Positions 31,942 to 43,900 of a DNA stretch of 64,000 nucleotides are shown here, in pieces. The translations under genes and the position numbers were made by a program. Under the pieces are notes generated by a model. It was not told where the DNA came from. It ran no database searches and saw only the letters and a program-made list of their open reading frames with translations. The stretch is from Selaginella tamariscina (taxonomy: Eukaryota > Streptophyta > Lycopodiopsida > Selaginellales > Selaginellaceae), in contig PUQB01000044.1 in NCBI GenBank assembly GCA_003024785.1, positions 833,577 to 897,576 of the forward strand. The letters run 5' to 3'. Position 1 is the stretch's first letter; each line of letters opens with the position of its first letter.

Positions 31942-33298
31942 TCCACTAGATCTCTTGTGACATGTTCTAGAAGCTGTAGAGCAGTCATCTTTTGCTTGCT
32001 TGATTCCTTCCTCTTTAAAAAGCTCATCGTCCTTCTATATGTTCCACCCTAGTTACCTGTCCTTATATACCCTCAAGAAATCCTTTTTAGATTAGGATAA
32101 GAATCATTTTGATAATCCTTTTTTGAATTGGGATAAGAATCCTTTTCACAAACCTTTTTTGGATTAGGAATAGGCACAAGAATGCTTTTGAAAAATGTTT
32201 TTTGGATTAGGATTAAGGACAAGGAACCTTTTTACATAACCTTTTAGACTAATTAAACAAGTTCGCACAAGAAAGTAAAGAGTTAGTAAGATTGGGAAAA
32301 AGACCTTACATGGGGCCAAATCAAAATGTGGTGTTTTCTGAAAACTTGTCCGTCTCCATGGTTTTTATCTAATTCAATTTACAGATTGCACTTTTGACCT
32401 TTACAAGGCAAACCGGATGGAAAAGACCAATTGCATATCATTTTTACAATACCGAATATGAAAATTAAGAAATTACAATGTTTCATAAATAACCTTCTTT
32501 CATTCAATGGTAATGTATTTTACTTAAGAAAAAGGTACAATGCTTATCATTTGCACTATCCAAGATGGCTGCTCATATTTATAAACCATGATAGGTCTTG
32601 CTGCTACTGTTCTTTTCTTTCATTGTTGCTTACATTCATGTTCATGTAAGATGTGATGTTGCTGTGAAATATAGCAGGAGGTGGAATTTGACTTTGATGC
32701 TTTCTACAAAGTTGTCCACCTCTATGTTGTACATCACATCCAATTCACATATTCAGATTTGGATATGTAAGAAACAAGTCGTATAGAAAAGAGTTATTGC
32801 ATGTTTTCAAAACCAATTTTAATTATTAAAACTAAGAAATTACCTTAATAAAAGACTGATGAAATGTGTGGCAATCGGAACTTGGCATTTTGCATTGGTA
32901 GGAGCTATGATATTGATAGCAAACATAGATATAATGCAATTACACACTAGAAACTCAATTAAAGCAAACTAGCATGAGCTATGATATTGATAGCAAATGT
33001 TATAAGGAAAAAGCTATGATTGATTTCATAAATAAGCTCTGTTTGATTAAACATTCGTGTATTTTATTTAAGAACATGTAAAATGCTTTGCATTTATACT
33101 ATCCATTGGTCATTTTTATAAACCACCACAGCTCAAACTGCTATTGTCTTGCCAAGGTGTTTAATAACAATTTGGCATGACGATAGCAGTTGGAGCTTTG
33201 GCTAGTTTTGGAGTTTAGCATTTGGCAAATAGCAATTGGAATTTAGAATTTGGAATTTTGCATTTGGAGGAGCTATCATATTAATAGCACACATACAC
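31942..33298. other. AT-rich stretch with weak internal repeats, no gene seen
   Basis: Words such as AGGAGCTATGATATTGATAGCAAA recur (about 32905 and 32974). A loosely similar segment with TTTATAAACCA(T/C) and a CTGCTA core recurs near 32580 and 33115. CTTTTTGGATTAGGAT-type words recur near 32085-32215. These suggest old duplications. The short open frames at 32431-32786 show nothing recognisable. Confidence 0.4.
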
Positions 33299-33475
33299 AT
33301 TAAACTCTAGAAACTTAGGGAAAGCAAACAAAAAAAAAACTATGCAAATGTCAAACACCATATTCCATATGTTACATCCCAAATGCCCTATTCCAATTCC
33401 AAATGTTAATCCTATTAGCACATCTTTTTTGCATAGTTGCATTTGTTTACTTTAACTGAGTTTCTAGCTTGTAAT
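33299..33475. repeat. Imperfect palindrome, MITE-like
   Basis: The arms, about 50 bp each (33299-33348 and 33429-33475), are imperfect inverted copies: ATTA...CTAGAAACT...AAGCAAACA...TATGCAAA against TGCATA...TTTGTTTAC...AGTTTCTAG...TAAT. The inner part has further weak symmetry (CATTTGGAATT-type words around it). It could be a small foldback transposon. Confidence 0.5.
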
Positions 33476-33479
33476 TGCA

Positions 33480-35962
33480 TTATATCTATGTGGTTTTAAT
33501 GTGATTTGTTATATGATTTAGTTAGCCAATATGTAGTTCAACCACTTGGTTTTCTACATAGTTTTTTTATATGATCTAGCTAACCACTATGGTTAATTCA
33601 AAGTTCAGCCACTTAATTTTCTACATCATCTTTTAATAATCATGGTTTTGCGAAGTCAAATCTGAAATATGAAATTTTAGCATTCCAATATGCATTCAAC
33701 TTGTATATAAATAAGTAAATAATACATATACAAACACATACCCCAAACTCATTCCAACTCTCTCTCATTGTATACATATAGTTATGTACATATATGTTGA
33801 GAGAGATGAGAGAGAGTCTTCAACAAGAAATGCATAAGTGATGAGAAATTATAAATTGAATAACTAATATATATATTATTATCATATACACACATATAAA
33901 ATATATTAAGAATATTCAATAATCTAAAATTCAAAATAGCATGTATCCATTAGGTAGCTCTTAACATTTATAAATTTGCAGCCCGTATACCAAATAATGG
34001 CTTTGTCTTTAATACCACACAAACCACAATCCAAATAATGCATTCTATTCTATAATATAACCAACATAAACCACAATGCAAAGACACTAACATTATAACT
34101 AACAATCCATTATGTATCCCACATAATACACACAAACCATAATGCAAACACAATCCAAAGTACCCATGCATAAACAAACCCGTTTGCAAATTGGACAAAA
34201 TGCCCGGTCAAGTGCATGACGATCTTCCACAAGTAAACACATGCATTCCTTGAATTTACAAGTACTAATTAGTGACGTACCCCACGCAAATCCATTTAAT
34301 ATTCCATTCCATAACATAACATAACAATATTAAAACCTTGCTTATTAGGACTTAACCCAGCTCTATTTGGCTTCTTCAAACTTTAAAAATTAATAACTTG
34401 TTATCCAACTAGTGAAACTAGAAAAAAAAACTACAGATTAGTTCGACTTAAGTTTTAGAAAATTATAGAACCAAACATAAATGTTTTACTTACTTTATAT
34501 TTAACTTGTATTTGACAGTTCAACTTAATCAACTTTAATTTTTTAATGCATTACTTTTTAATAAACGTATCTGACAATGCTACATCTATATCTTCATCGA
34601 GAATGTTAATAGTAAACTAAAATTTAATTCTTTAATTTTTGGATTTTGATTTAGAGAATTTCCATTTACATTTTTACTTATCAATATCCTATTTATATTA
34701 TTATTTTTCCTTTGGCCAACCTAATTTTCTTTCAGAGGAACTACATCTTTGAAAAGTTAACTTTCAGTTCAAAACGACACGCCCGTACCTAACATTTGAA
34801 ACCCTAATTTTATTTTTTTATTTTTAAAATTTAATTTAATTTAAGTTAGGGCTTGGTTGACCTAATAATTATTTATTTTTTCACTAGATTTGATGACTTT
34901 TAATTATTTAGTTAATCTATAGGTTTTCAATCTTCATGGTGCAATTAAAAGTTAGGGTTTTAATCGCCATTAGGGTACGAGCTTAAGCAACAATAGAAAA
35001 GCAAGGAAGCACGATGTTATGAAATCATCATTGTGTGCATAGAGTTCAATTATAGCTCTAGGTGTGTGTCTCTCTTTCCTTATATTTTATTTTTATTTCT
35101 ATTTAGATTCTAAGAAGGGGGAAATAAAAGAAAGGTAAAACAAGCACTTCTTTGTAGAAATTTCATTTTTAAGCATATTTATATAATATATAATTTATTT
35201 ACATAAAACATATCTCTCTGTATACATATATAAATCTAATATATATATTAAAATGTATATGATTTTAATATATCAAAATATGCATTTTAGAATATATATT
35301 ATATTTATATGATATGATCATATATTATATGTATGGCATATAAATTAACACTTTAATCATTTTGTAAGAACGAGTAATTTACAATTATAGTGTCTTGAAA
35401 GTAAAAAAAAAGTTTAAACATATGTGTTTATATTCGTGTATTTATGTATAAAAGGTTATATATGTAATATGTAATGTACACATATATGTTGCACATGTGA
35501 ATGTATATATGTATATTGATGTATATATTTATGATATGATAACATACATATGGAGAGAAAGAGAAGAGTGTATATTAAGTGTTTTTATTTTGTTAGTGAA
35601 CAAACTAAGGTTATAAGCTTATTTTACTTTGACTTATGGTAGATCTAAGGGCTCAAAAAGCTCTTGGACACCTTCATGTTCTCTCTATAATAAATATATA
35701 GTGTATATAATTAAGGAATACTCAATAAATTATTTATTTTAAACCTAATGAAAAACCATTGGCTTTTACATGGTTTAAAAACCATGTCACTTTAATATTT
35801 TAGACAAAAACCAACTTGTTTTTTCATATAGTTAGTCCAAAGTTTAGTCATTGGTTTTTTATATGGTCTTTTTAATCAAAAACCATATGTTGTGACTTGT
35901 TGTGTTATTTAGCTCCCACACTAGTTGATTTATTTTTTAGTCAATAAGAACAATCGTTTTCT
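33480..35962. repeat. Dispersed AT-rich repeat, copy 2, rearranged
   Basis: It contains the modules of copy 1 (23208-24615) in a new order. 33500-33960 is inverted relative to 23950-24335, and 35102-35700 and 35720-35962 are direct. The 34340-35100 part has no partner in the window. Short minus-strand frames at 33968-34317 have no recognisable content. Confidence 0.7.
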
Positions 35963-37060
35963 ATGCAAGTGGCCTTAACTACTCTCGTGCTCCATTGGAT
36001 AGACTTAATTGAAGATAAAGACAACTCAAATTATTAATAACACTTTAGTTTAGGATATTATTGTTCATCCTGATCTAAATTATACATTGACATCAAGGTT
36101 TATACTTTGTAATTATCTAGCTTTTTATTTTAATCAGGGATTGTTGTATAATCACCCTCATTTATGTTTTCAAAAAGAATCTTTGTCTCGCCATGGTTCA
36201 AGATTCTCATGATACATTTATAATTGGATATATTGTTATTTGAAAGACCATCAAGTTGGTTCAACATGTGTCCTAATGGCCTCATGTATGTGGAACATTT
36301 TGTGCATTCTTATGACTTGTGTTAGTGTATGAAACTTCCATGACATTGTTTTCTCTACCTTCTTCCTATTGCACAACATTCATGAAAATCCATCTTTATG
36401 GATTTCCTCGTATTTCTTCCAAATTCTAATGGGTTTGATTTAATTTTAGTAATGGTTAACCATTTTTTCAAGATGGCAAAATTATTTTATATAATAAGAC
36501 ATGCTCTAGTTTTGATGTTGTAGCCTTTGTATATTAAGAGGTATTTTATCTTCAGTCTTTTTAATGACATTTTTAGTAATTGAAATTTTTAATTCACTTT
36601 TATCTTTAGCAATGATTTTAAAACATTTCAGAATCAAGGAGAAGTTGACAATGACAATAGCTTACCATTTAAAAATAGATGGTTAAACATAATGAACCAT
36701 TCAAATGTTGAAAGAATACTTTTACTATTTAATTTCACATCAAAAAGATGATTAGGTTGACTATTATTTACAATTGAGTTTAATTATAACAACTCTTCCA
36801 CATAGCATTTTCCATTCTTTGTCAGGTCTTACACTCTTCCAATTGTACTAAGTTTGGGACTTGTTACAAATAATAGAGTGGATTACTTTTGTTTCATTTA
36901 AGATGAGGTCACTCACCATCTAGAACAAGCTTAAGAATCTCAACAACATGGTTGATAGGTCTCACTCTATAGCCCCAGTTTTTTAGCAGATAAATGAGCG
37001 GCTTATGATGTTAGAGGGGAAAGAGCAACACTTTTGAAGAGGCAACTAGGTTTCTGGGAT
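35963..37060 (+). mobile_element. Heavily decayed gypsy fossil, integrase part, family A/B-like
   Basis: Plus-strand translation in several frames recalls the integrase order of families A and B: a H-D-x-x zinc-finger start near 36200, a K-T-I-x-L-V-Q stretch near 36245, CMKLP-like words near 36320, a MKIHLYGFP segment corresponding to the SISMDFL core near 36390, and later N-N-S and F-x-L-x-G words. No LTR is seen. It has very many breaks and is one of the oldest elements here. Confidence 0.5.
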
Positions 37061-37251
37061 AAAGTGCATTAAGTGGGCATGTTTTTTCTGCACCTAAGGT
37101 TCGTCAACAACTCAATAAGTAACAATAATGATCCTCTCTTTTTCTTTTAAGGCATATGCAAAATTGGTTTCAATAATAGTGTTTAAATGAGGAAATGATT
37201 ATGTTTAATGTGCATTCTTAACTTCAAGAAAAGGGGCATATGAATGAACAT

Positions 37252-38350
37252 TACATCAGGAAGGAGGAATTGCCTGAGAAACATTTAGAGAAGCTTAGAA
37301 CTATCTTTTAAGGCAAAACAGAAAAGATAAATGAATATATATATTATTTTAAGAAACATGAGAAAAAGTGTAAGGCATATGTATGATGCCTTACTATAAT
37401 AGTATAAATAAGGGTTGTTAAAACTATATTGAGATTTGGCACTGATGATCAATAAAAATGATAAAGAGGATTTATTGATCAATTAAAAATATATATATAA
37501 AAAGAAGGCATATAAAAAGATTACAGAAGGTAAATAAATATATAAAAAGAAAGAAGAATCCTTTAATGAGGAAATTAAAGAAGTGGATGTAGTAAAGGTT
37601 TGTAAATATTCAATGGATGAGAAAGCATTGGTTCAAATGATGAAAATCTTAAAGGGAATAACAATTAAGGAGGAGATGAAGACAAATATATGGTGTACTA
37701 AATGTAATAATTTTGGTCATACAGTGGAGGAATGTAAGTTGCAATTACTTATATGCCAGATATGTGAAAAGAAAGGACATGTGGCTTGGAATTGTAGACA
37801 CAAATATGTGGAAAGGAAGGACATGTGGCTCGGAATTGTAAACATTTCTTGAGTTAGAATGTGGCTCATATAGAGAGAGAAAGAAGAGATGATGATCGTC
37901 CACCTTCGAGAAGGTTACATTTTAAATAAATATTTGGTAGGTGGAAAGTTGGAGTTGATGGAGTGTTAAGGAGATGTGGGGTTTAGGGTGTTAAGACCTT
38001 GATGTGTAGACCTCTCGGAGGTTTTTAAAGATGTTCATTTGGGCTTAGCAAAAGATCATTTTGTAGAGGAAATAATAATAAAGAAAATCCTTTAGGCAGG
38101 ATTATGGTGGCCTACCATATGGAGGGATGTGAGTAGGTATTGTAGGGTGTGTGATAAATGCCAACGTGCACAATTACCCCAAAAAAAACAAACGCAATCA
38201 TATAATCTAGTCCTCCTGCTGGAAGCTTTCCAGAAATGGAGAATGGACTTTATAGGACTTATTGATTCAACAAGTTAAAAAAGGAACCAATATGTGTTAA
38301 TATTAACGAATTATATAACAAAATGGGTAGAAGTAGAGCCTATGAGAAGG
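37252..38350 (+). mobile_element. Family C gypsy fossil, gag C-terminus joined to integrase
   Basis: 37252-37930 matches the family C gag (46366 onward) from KEELPEEHLEKLRTI-like words to two zinc knuckles (CTKCNNFGH and CQICEKKGH). From about 38030 the sequence matches the family C integrase zinc-finger region (CDKCQRAQLP-like words near 38150). Protease, RT and RNase H are absent. The missing 5' part lies next door in inverted orientation (38360-39606). Confidence 0.75.
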
Positions 38351-38359
38351 GCTAATGTA

Positions 38360-39606
38360 TATAATACATCACATGTTATAAAATATTTCTTAAAAGCATC
38401 AATAACCTTTTGGTAATCCTCTCTGACTTCCTTCTCAAGATCATAATACCAATCAGAGACATTCCTTTTCAATGTATGGGGAAATATAAGTAGCTTTTTT
38501 GCATTAGTCACTTTATACAGTTTAACTACCTCTTCAAAATGTTGTAAAGGTCTTTTCGAATTCTCTTTCTTTCATACTGAGAATGTGGAATAGATCACCA
38601 TACCTCCAAACATTCCTGGGAAAAGTGCTATATTTGAAATAATCCTTTCTTCTTGTGTACTTTTTCTTCCACCTTCCTCCCTTCCTCTCAAGAAGCTCTT
38701 AAGAGATCCTTCTCCTTGTATTCTTAATATGTTATGAATAGGCACTCCTTCCCTTCCTCTCATAGTCTCCTTTATACTAGTTATTTGATATTACCTCCAA
38801 TTCTCTGGATCAACCTTAGATTTCTATTTTGTTTTTGCGATATCCTCTACTATCTTTCCAAGGATATTCTAATGTCTATTCTCACCAGATTCAGGTTGTT
38901 GTTGGGTAGTCACTCTATTGGTTTGCCTTTTATTCTTTTGATCGACTAATGCTAAATTAGGACAATGATTTCTCCAAGGTTCCATTCATTCTTTATCATA
39001 TATACATCTTACTCTACACCTTCTGAGCCATTCTTTTTACTGAAATTTTAATCAATTAATCATCTTAACATCTCATTCCAATGAGTTTTAACAAGGCAAC
39101 GGCGAAATCTCTCTGTGATTGCCAATTGTTAAACAAGAAAAACTCACCTCTTCTTATTTAATAAATATCTTCTCAAGAACAGTTAAAAAAGGCTATACAC
39201 TTTTCTTTTCATCACTCTCAATATACATATAGCAATTTACCTCATGTTTGTGGTCTTCAAATTCAAGGGTAAGAACAAATTTTAGCTATTGCCTTGTTAG
39301 ACATACCCATTAGAAGTATACATAGATTCTACAGAAGAGATCTTATAATATGCACCTTCTATTATGAACATAAATACAAGAGAACAAGCATGGAGACCCT
39401 TTCTCCCTTTCCTTAACTACCATACTCTCCCTCTCGCCACATGAACCTTTCCTTTCTGAGATATCCTTTTTCTTTTCCTTTATCATGTTCCTCTTGGTAA
39501 GGATTTTCTTGCTTCCTCGCCTTCCATTCATGCTACCTACAAACCTTCCTACCCTTATTCTCTTCACAGTAAAATGTCCTATACTCATAACATTTTACCT
39601 TTAATA
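38360..39606 (-). mobile_element. Family C gypsy fossil, LTR and gag N-terminus, inverted
   Basis: On the minus strand there is a family C LTR (39606-39127), a primer site (ATTGGCAATCACAGAGAG just after the LTR) and gag N-terminal sequence ending at 38360 (LLIFPHTLKRNVSDWYYDLE). Its last gag codon region is the exact neighbour, in the intact order, of the first gag sequence at 37252, so the two pieces come from one element rearranged by inversion. Many breaks are present. G-to-A and C-to-T changes relative to family C at CG sites suit long methylation. Confidence 0.75.
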
Positions 39607-39648
39607 ATTGTCTCAATTTGTTAAGTTACTGATATGTTTTTTTTGTAG

Positions 39649-40590
39649 CTTATGATAAGTTGGAGGGCTATGAGATGCAAGTCCATGGATTTATCGATGG
39701 TGGTACTCATTACATTTTTGTTGTGTGGTGTCTAAGAACAAACATGCTGCAACTATATACAATGTCTATGCTAAAGCAGTTTGACAGTTTGGACAATCAA
39801 AGAGAATCTGCTCTAATTTTGCATGCAAGAACTCTCTTGTTGAGCTAGATATGCAACTTACATTTCCAGGTCATCAACAATGCTTCTTGAGAGGTAAATC
39901 AACTCAAAACCAGGTAAGTCATTTGTTTTAAACATTTTTGGAAGCTTGTTTTATTTTTTTTCCACTACAAAGAATAGAACAGTTTTGACGGGTTTATTTG
40001 AGAAGGTTTTCTGGTACTTACAAGTACCTAGTCAACCTCATGGAAGATGTTGGACTACTAGATATTTCCAATCCTTGGCACAAGGAGTCGATGTGCCTTT
40101 ACTGGATGCATGAGATCCAAAGTGCTGTTGACAAGTATATTAGTGCATGGAACTATCATGTAGTGCGAGCTACACACGATCATAAGTCTCATGTTCCTAT
40201 GAAAGAATTCCAGCCCAAGGAGCAAAGAACTGAGTAAGCATTTTCTTTTTTCTAAAAATGTTTAACACTTCCTCATTACAGTGTCATTCCTCCTTTAACA
40301 TCCAAGAAGATTATGGTCATCGAGGATGAACAAAATGATAATGAACCATGTGCTTTCTTGCCAAATGTAAGCTCATTTTCAGTTTCATTCAATGTAACAA
40401 ATTGCTATCCTAACAAGAGTTTTGTATTGTTTGAGATGCTATATATAAAGCTAACAAAACGGGTCTAAAGGAGGACATGTTGTTTTTGTTGCATCTTGAT
40501 CTGACTTTGGAGTGTGCATCTACATTTCAACAAAACTTACCACTGCAAGACCATGTCACTCAAGTATTGGAAGGTGGAGATGATCACTGA
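39649..40590 (+). CDS. Intron-containing gene fragment with an integrase-core-like (RNase H fold) domain
   Basis: Exon-like blocks follow one another. 39649 starts after a T-rich tract and AG, with YDKLEGYEMQVHGFIDGGTH. Around 39830-39910 the sequence reads like F-P-G-H-Q-Q-C-F-L-R-G-K-S-T-Q-N-Q before a GTAAGT donor. 40000-40235 reads LVNLMEDVGLLDISNPWHKE and ISAWNYHVVRATHD. 40284-40365 ends in a GTAAGC donor, and a last piece ends near 40590. The order (IDG...GKST-NQ...LLD...WN-H...P) matches the integrase-core family found in many animals and fungi, in which IDG-x-S-R and GxSxxNQRIE hold catalytic residues. Here the second acidic position is not evident. It may be a cellular gene or the relic of a DNA transposon. 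The 5' exons upstream of the fossil at 38360-39606 were not found. The gene looks decayed. Confidence 0.5.
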
Positions 40591-40925
40591 AAAAATGTTA
40601 TCAACATGATAATGGTGTTATTATGAATACATGCTCTATTTCTTTGTATGGAAAGAGCTTTCATTTATTTCTAACTTGCTTAACTTTTCAAAACATGGAC
40701 ATGCTTTGGCACAAGTGGCTGCTACAGTTACAACCTGTGTTGATATGGCTAAGGCTTTGGAGGCTGCGACAGTAGCTTCAACAGCATGAATTGCTGCTTC
40801 TTGAGCAGCTCTTGCTATTGCTAAGGCAAAGTCACAAAGACAATGCATCTTTGTAGCTTTCTCTTTCTCATCAAGGTACTCAGCTGCAAGAATGCCCCAA
40901 TGGTTCTTCAAGATCTTCTTCATCC

Positions 40926-43900
40926 ATTGTTGTTGTCCACGTTAAGTAAATTCCTACCCTTGTGCTTATCGAAATCGACTATGACATCAAACTTGGAGCC
41001 TTTTGACCATGCCGAACATACTAGAGTTGCTGGGTTTAGAGTTGGTGTAGATGGGCTTTGCATTGTCCCTTTAAACCTTAATCTTGTATAGACTCACAAC
41101 ACCAAGTCACTAGGTTATAAAGTGAGACTCTGAAGCTTTATGAACAGTATCTCATGCATGATCTTGTATAGACTCACAACACCAAGTCACTAGGTTATAA
41201 AGTGAGCCTTTGAAGCTTTACAAACAGTATCTCATGCATGATCTTGTATAGACTCACAACATCAAGTCACTAGGCTATAAAGTGAGCCTCTGAAGCTTTA
41301 TGAACAGTCATTACTCCAGTCCAACTCAATGTTACCACCAAATTTTTCACGGTATTCTGTAGCTTCTTTGGCAATTAAGATGACATTGAATCTTCTCAAG
41401 CACTTGTTGCATTCCATGTTGCACACTTTGCTTTAATTGTGCTCAACTTGGATAGGACGAAGATGTGGTATTGGAAGAGTCTCATTCATGTGAAGACTCA
41501 GTATCTTAGATACTTGGTTGTTACATGTCTAGGAGCACTCATGCTAAAACAAGATAAGGTGGTAAAAGCTTTAGGATGCTTCAAGACTGCCATGGAGTAC
41601 ATTAGACATGTTGAGGAAGACTCCTTTGCCATCTCTTTGTATTGAATGTTCAAAGTCTGGGTGAAGCTTGGGTAAAACTTTGGTAAGAACAGGAGAAGGC
41701 AAGCTCGTTTCAGCTTTAGCAGTTTCTCCAATGCTGATAATATTAGAGCTAAAGACACATCTTTGCTGGAGGAAAATACTATGCATAATCTTGCATATAA
41801 CAATATAGACTCATAGCACCAAGTTAGACTAGGCTATTAAGTGAGCCTCCAAAGCTTGGCTAGAAGTATCTAAGGACTCGCATTTTAATTAATGTGAAAT
41901 AAACAGAAAGAAAGTGATTCATTAATAAAATGACAAAGAAAACATAGACTTAGTTCATGCATAACCATAGTCCTTGTAAGCAATAGAGAAAAGCAACTTC
42001 TTCTAGAGAACTTGCTTACAAGGACTATGGTTATGCATGAACTAGAACATGTTTGTCCCATGAGAAGGTACTCTTCAGACTTCACAATTCCAAGTTCAAA
42101 CTTGATGCTTAAACTAATGTTCTTTTGAAATAGCTCATGTCATATACAACTACCATAGCTCCTTTGGTGTCATCTTTCAAACAACAGTTTTGAACATTTC
42201 GTAAGTCGTTCTTGGGAGGTTCATATTAACACACTCACGTAGTAGTGGCTCAACTTCAACTCTAAATGAGGCAAAGAAGGTCCATTCAAGGAAGTTGACT
42301 CCTATGTTATCAATAACAAAATCAAGCTCTGCTTTCCTCGTGCTTTCAGCATTCTGTGTGAAATTATTGATGGTCAATCGAAAACCATCTTGCAATACAA
42401 TTGCAATAGCATTACACTCCTTGAAAAGCCAGCTGTACACAACATGCCTCATGATTTTGTTTCACCTCATTCAAGAACGTCTGTCCAACCTTGATTTGCA
42501 TCCACAAAAGTGTGTAAGGTTCCAAAGCTTTGACATTTGGAAGATGTTTAATTCCCACTTGTTGAGCCTCATAAGTAGTGAAGGTTTGTACTTGGTTCAA
42601 CAAATCCCACAAGTCAAGTGCAAACGCTTCAAGGTCTTGTTCAAAACTATTCTTTAGATTGAACCTTGGATCATCAATTGCTGGCATATTGTCCATGAGA
42701 AAATGAAAGGTAGCATAAGTACATTTCCAAGGTACACAAGCTTTCAGCTGCACACAGTGGAACATAATTTGTCCCATGATCATGCACTAAAAAATAGCAT
42801 AAACTCATATATCACAGAACCCTTTTTGTGTTACTTGTTGATGTGCTTCCTCTTCGAGCTCCTTGTCTTCCATGATGAGAGGATGCCAAACATGCTCATT
42901 TTTACTATGGCCAAAGTATTCTCTCAACTAGAAAATTAAAAAAGTACAACTATTAAAAAAACAAAAAAGAAAAATAACAACTTACATGTGATGAAGCTTG
43001 CTCCCATGCTGCCGCAAAAACATGTATACTAGGACCTTATGTGTCAATGGTGCCATGTTCAATAATGCCTTTTCCCTTGTAACCATACTAAAATGCTGAT
43101 CTCTGAAATTGTTTAGACATGTCCGAATGAAAAGAGCTACCAAAGTAGAAGCACTCACTATCTTTAAGTACCTAGTAAATACAATATTAAAAGAATATGA
43201 ACTTGAAGAAAAAAAATGTACAAACCTTGTTGAGCCACAAGAACATCCATCCTATATAGTTGAGAGAATGTCTTCATGATACTTCATCAAATATAAAGTT
43301 CTACATATCCACAAATATCTTTTCTGCAGCCTTTAACAATTCCTAGCTCATTTCTCCATGGTTCTTTTCTTCTACCTGGGTTTCACTCTCCAATTGTAAC
43401 TTCTCTTTTTCCACCTATTTTGTGAGATTTTGCTGAGCCTCAAGCCACCTAGACTCCATGTTGTTGTACTTCTCATGACAAGAAATAGCAAATGTGATGT
43501 GATTTCGTCTAGTAATACAAATGCTTCTTGAAGCTATAGAAAAGCCCTCCACAGTATCACAAATGGAGGTGCCAAAGTTATCAAAAGGATCCTAACACAT
43601 TGATAGAAGTGAGAACTGCTTGTACAAAGAGAACATTATCTCTAGCTACCTTCAGCACTAATTCATTAGCATGATCATGAGGTGAGACTAATTCTTTCCC
43701 ATGAGAAAATGGAGTAGCCTCTTTAGGAAGTCCATGTGCACCTAACAAACTACATTGTGGAACTTCTAAAGATCCAAAACATGAACCTACATGCATGCAA
43801 ACAGTAAGAATAAACATATATAAGTGCACCTTTTGACTTGTTGAGAGATGTTCCGTCTGTCACCAACATTTATAAGTTGGAGATTTCATCAATGTTTTCG

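Noticed and set aside
41081-41320. CRISPR-like array
   Set aside because: It is a simple 80-bp tandem repeat without spacers, in a eukaryotic genome.
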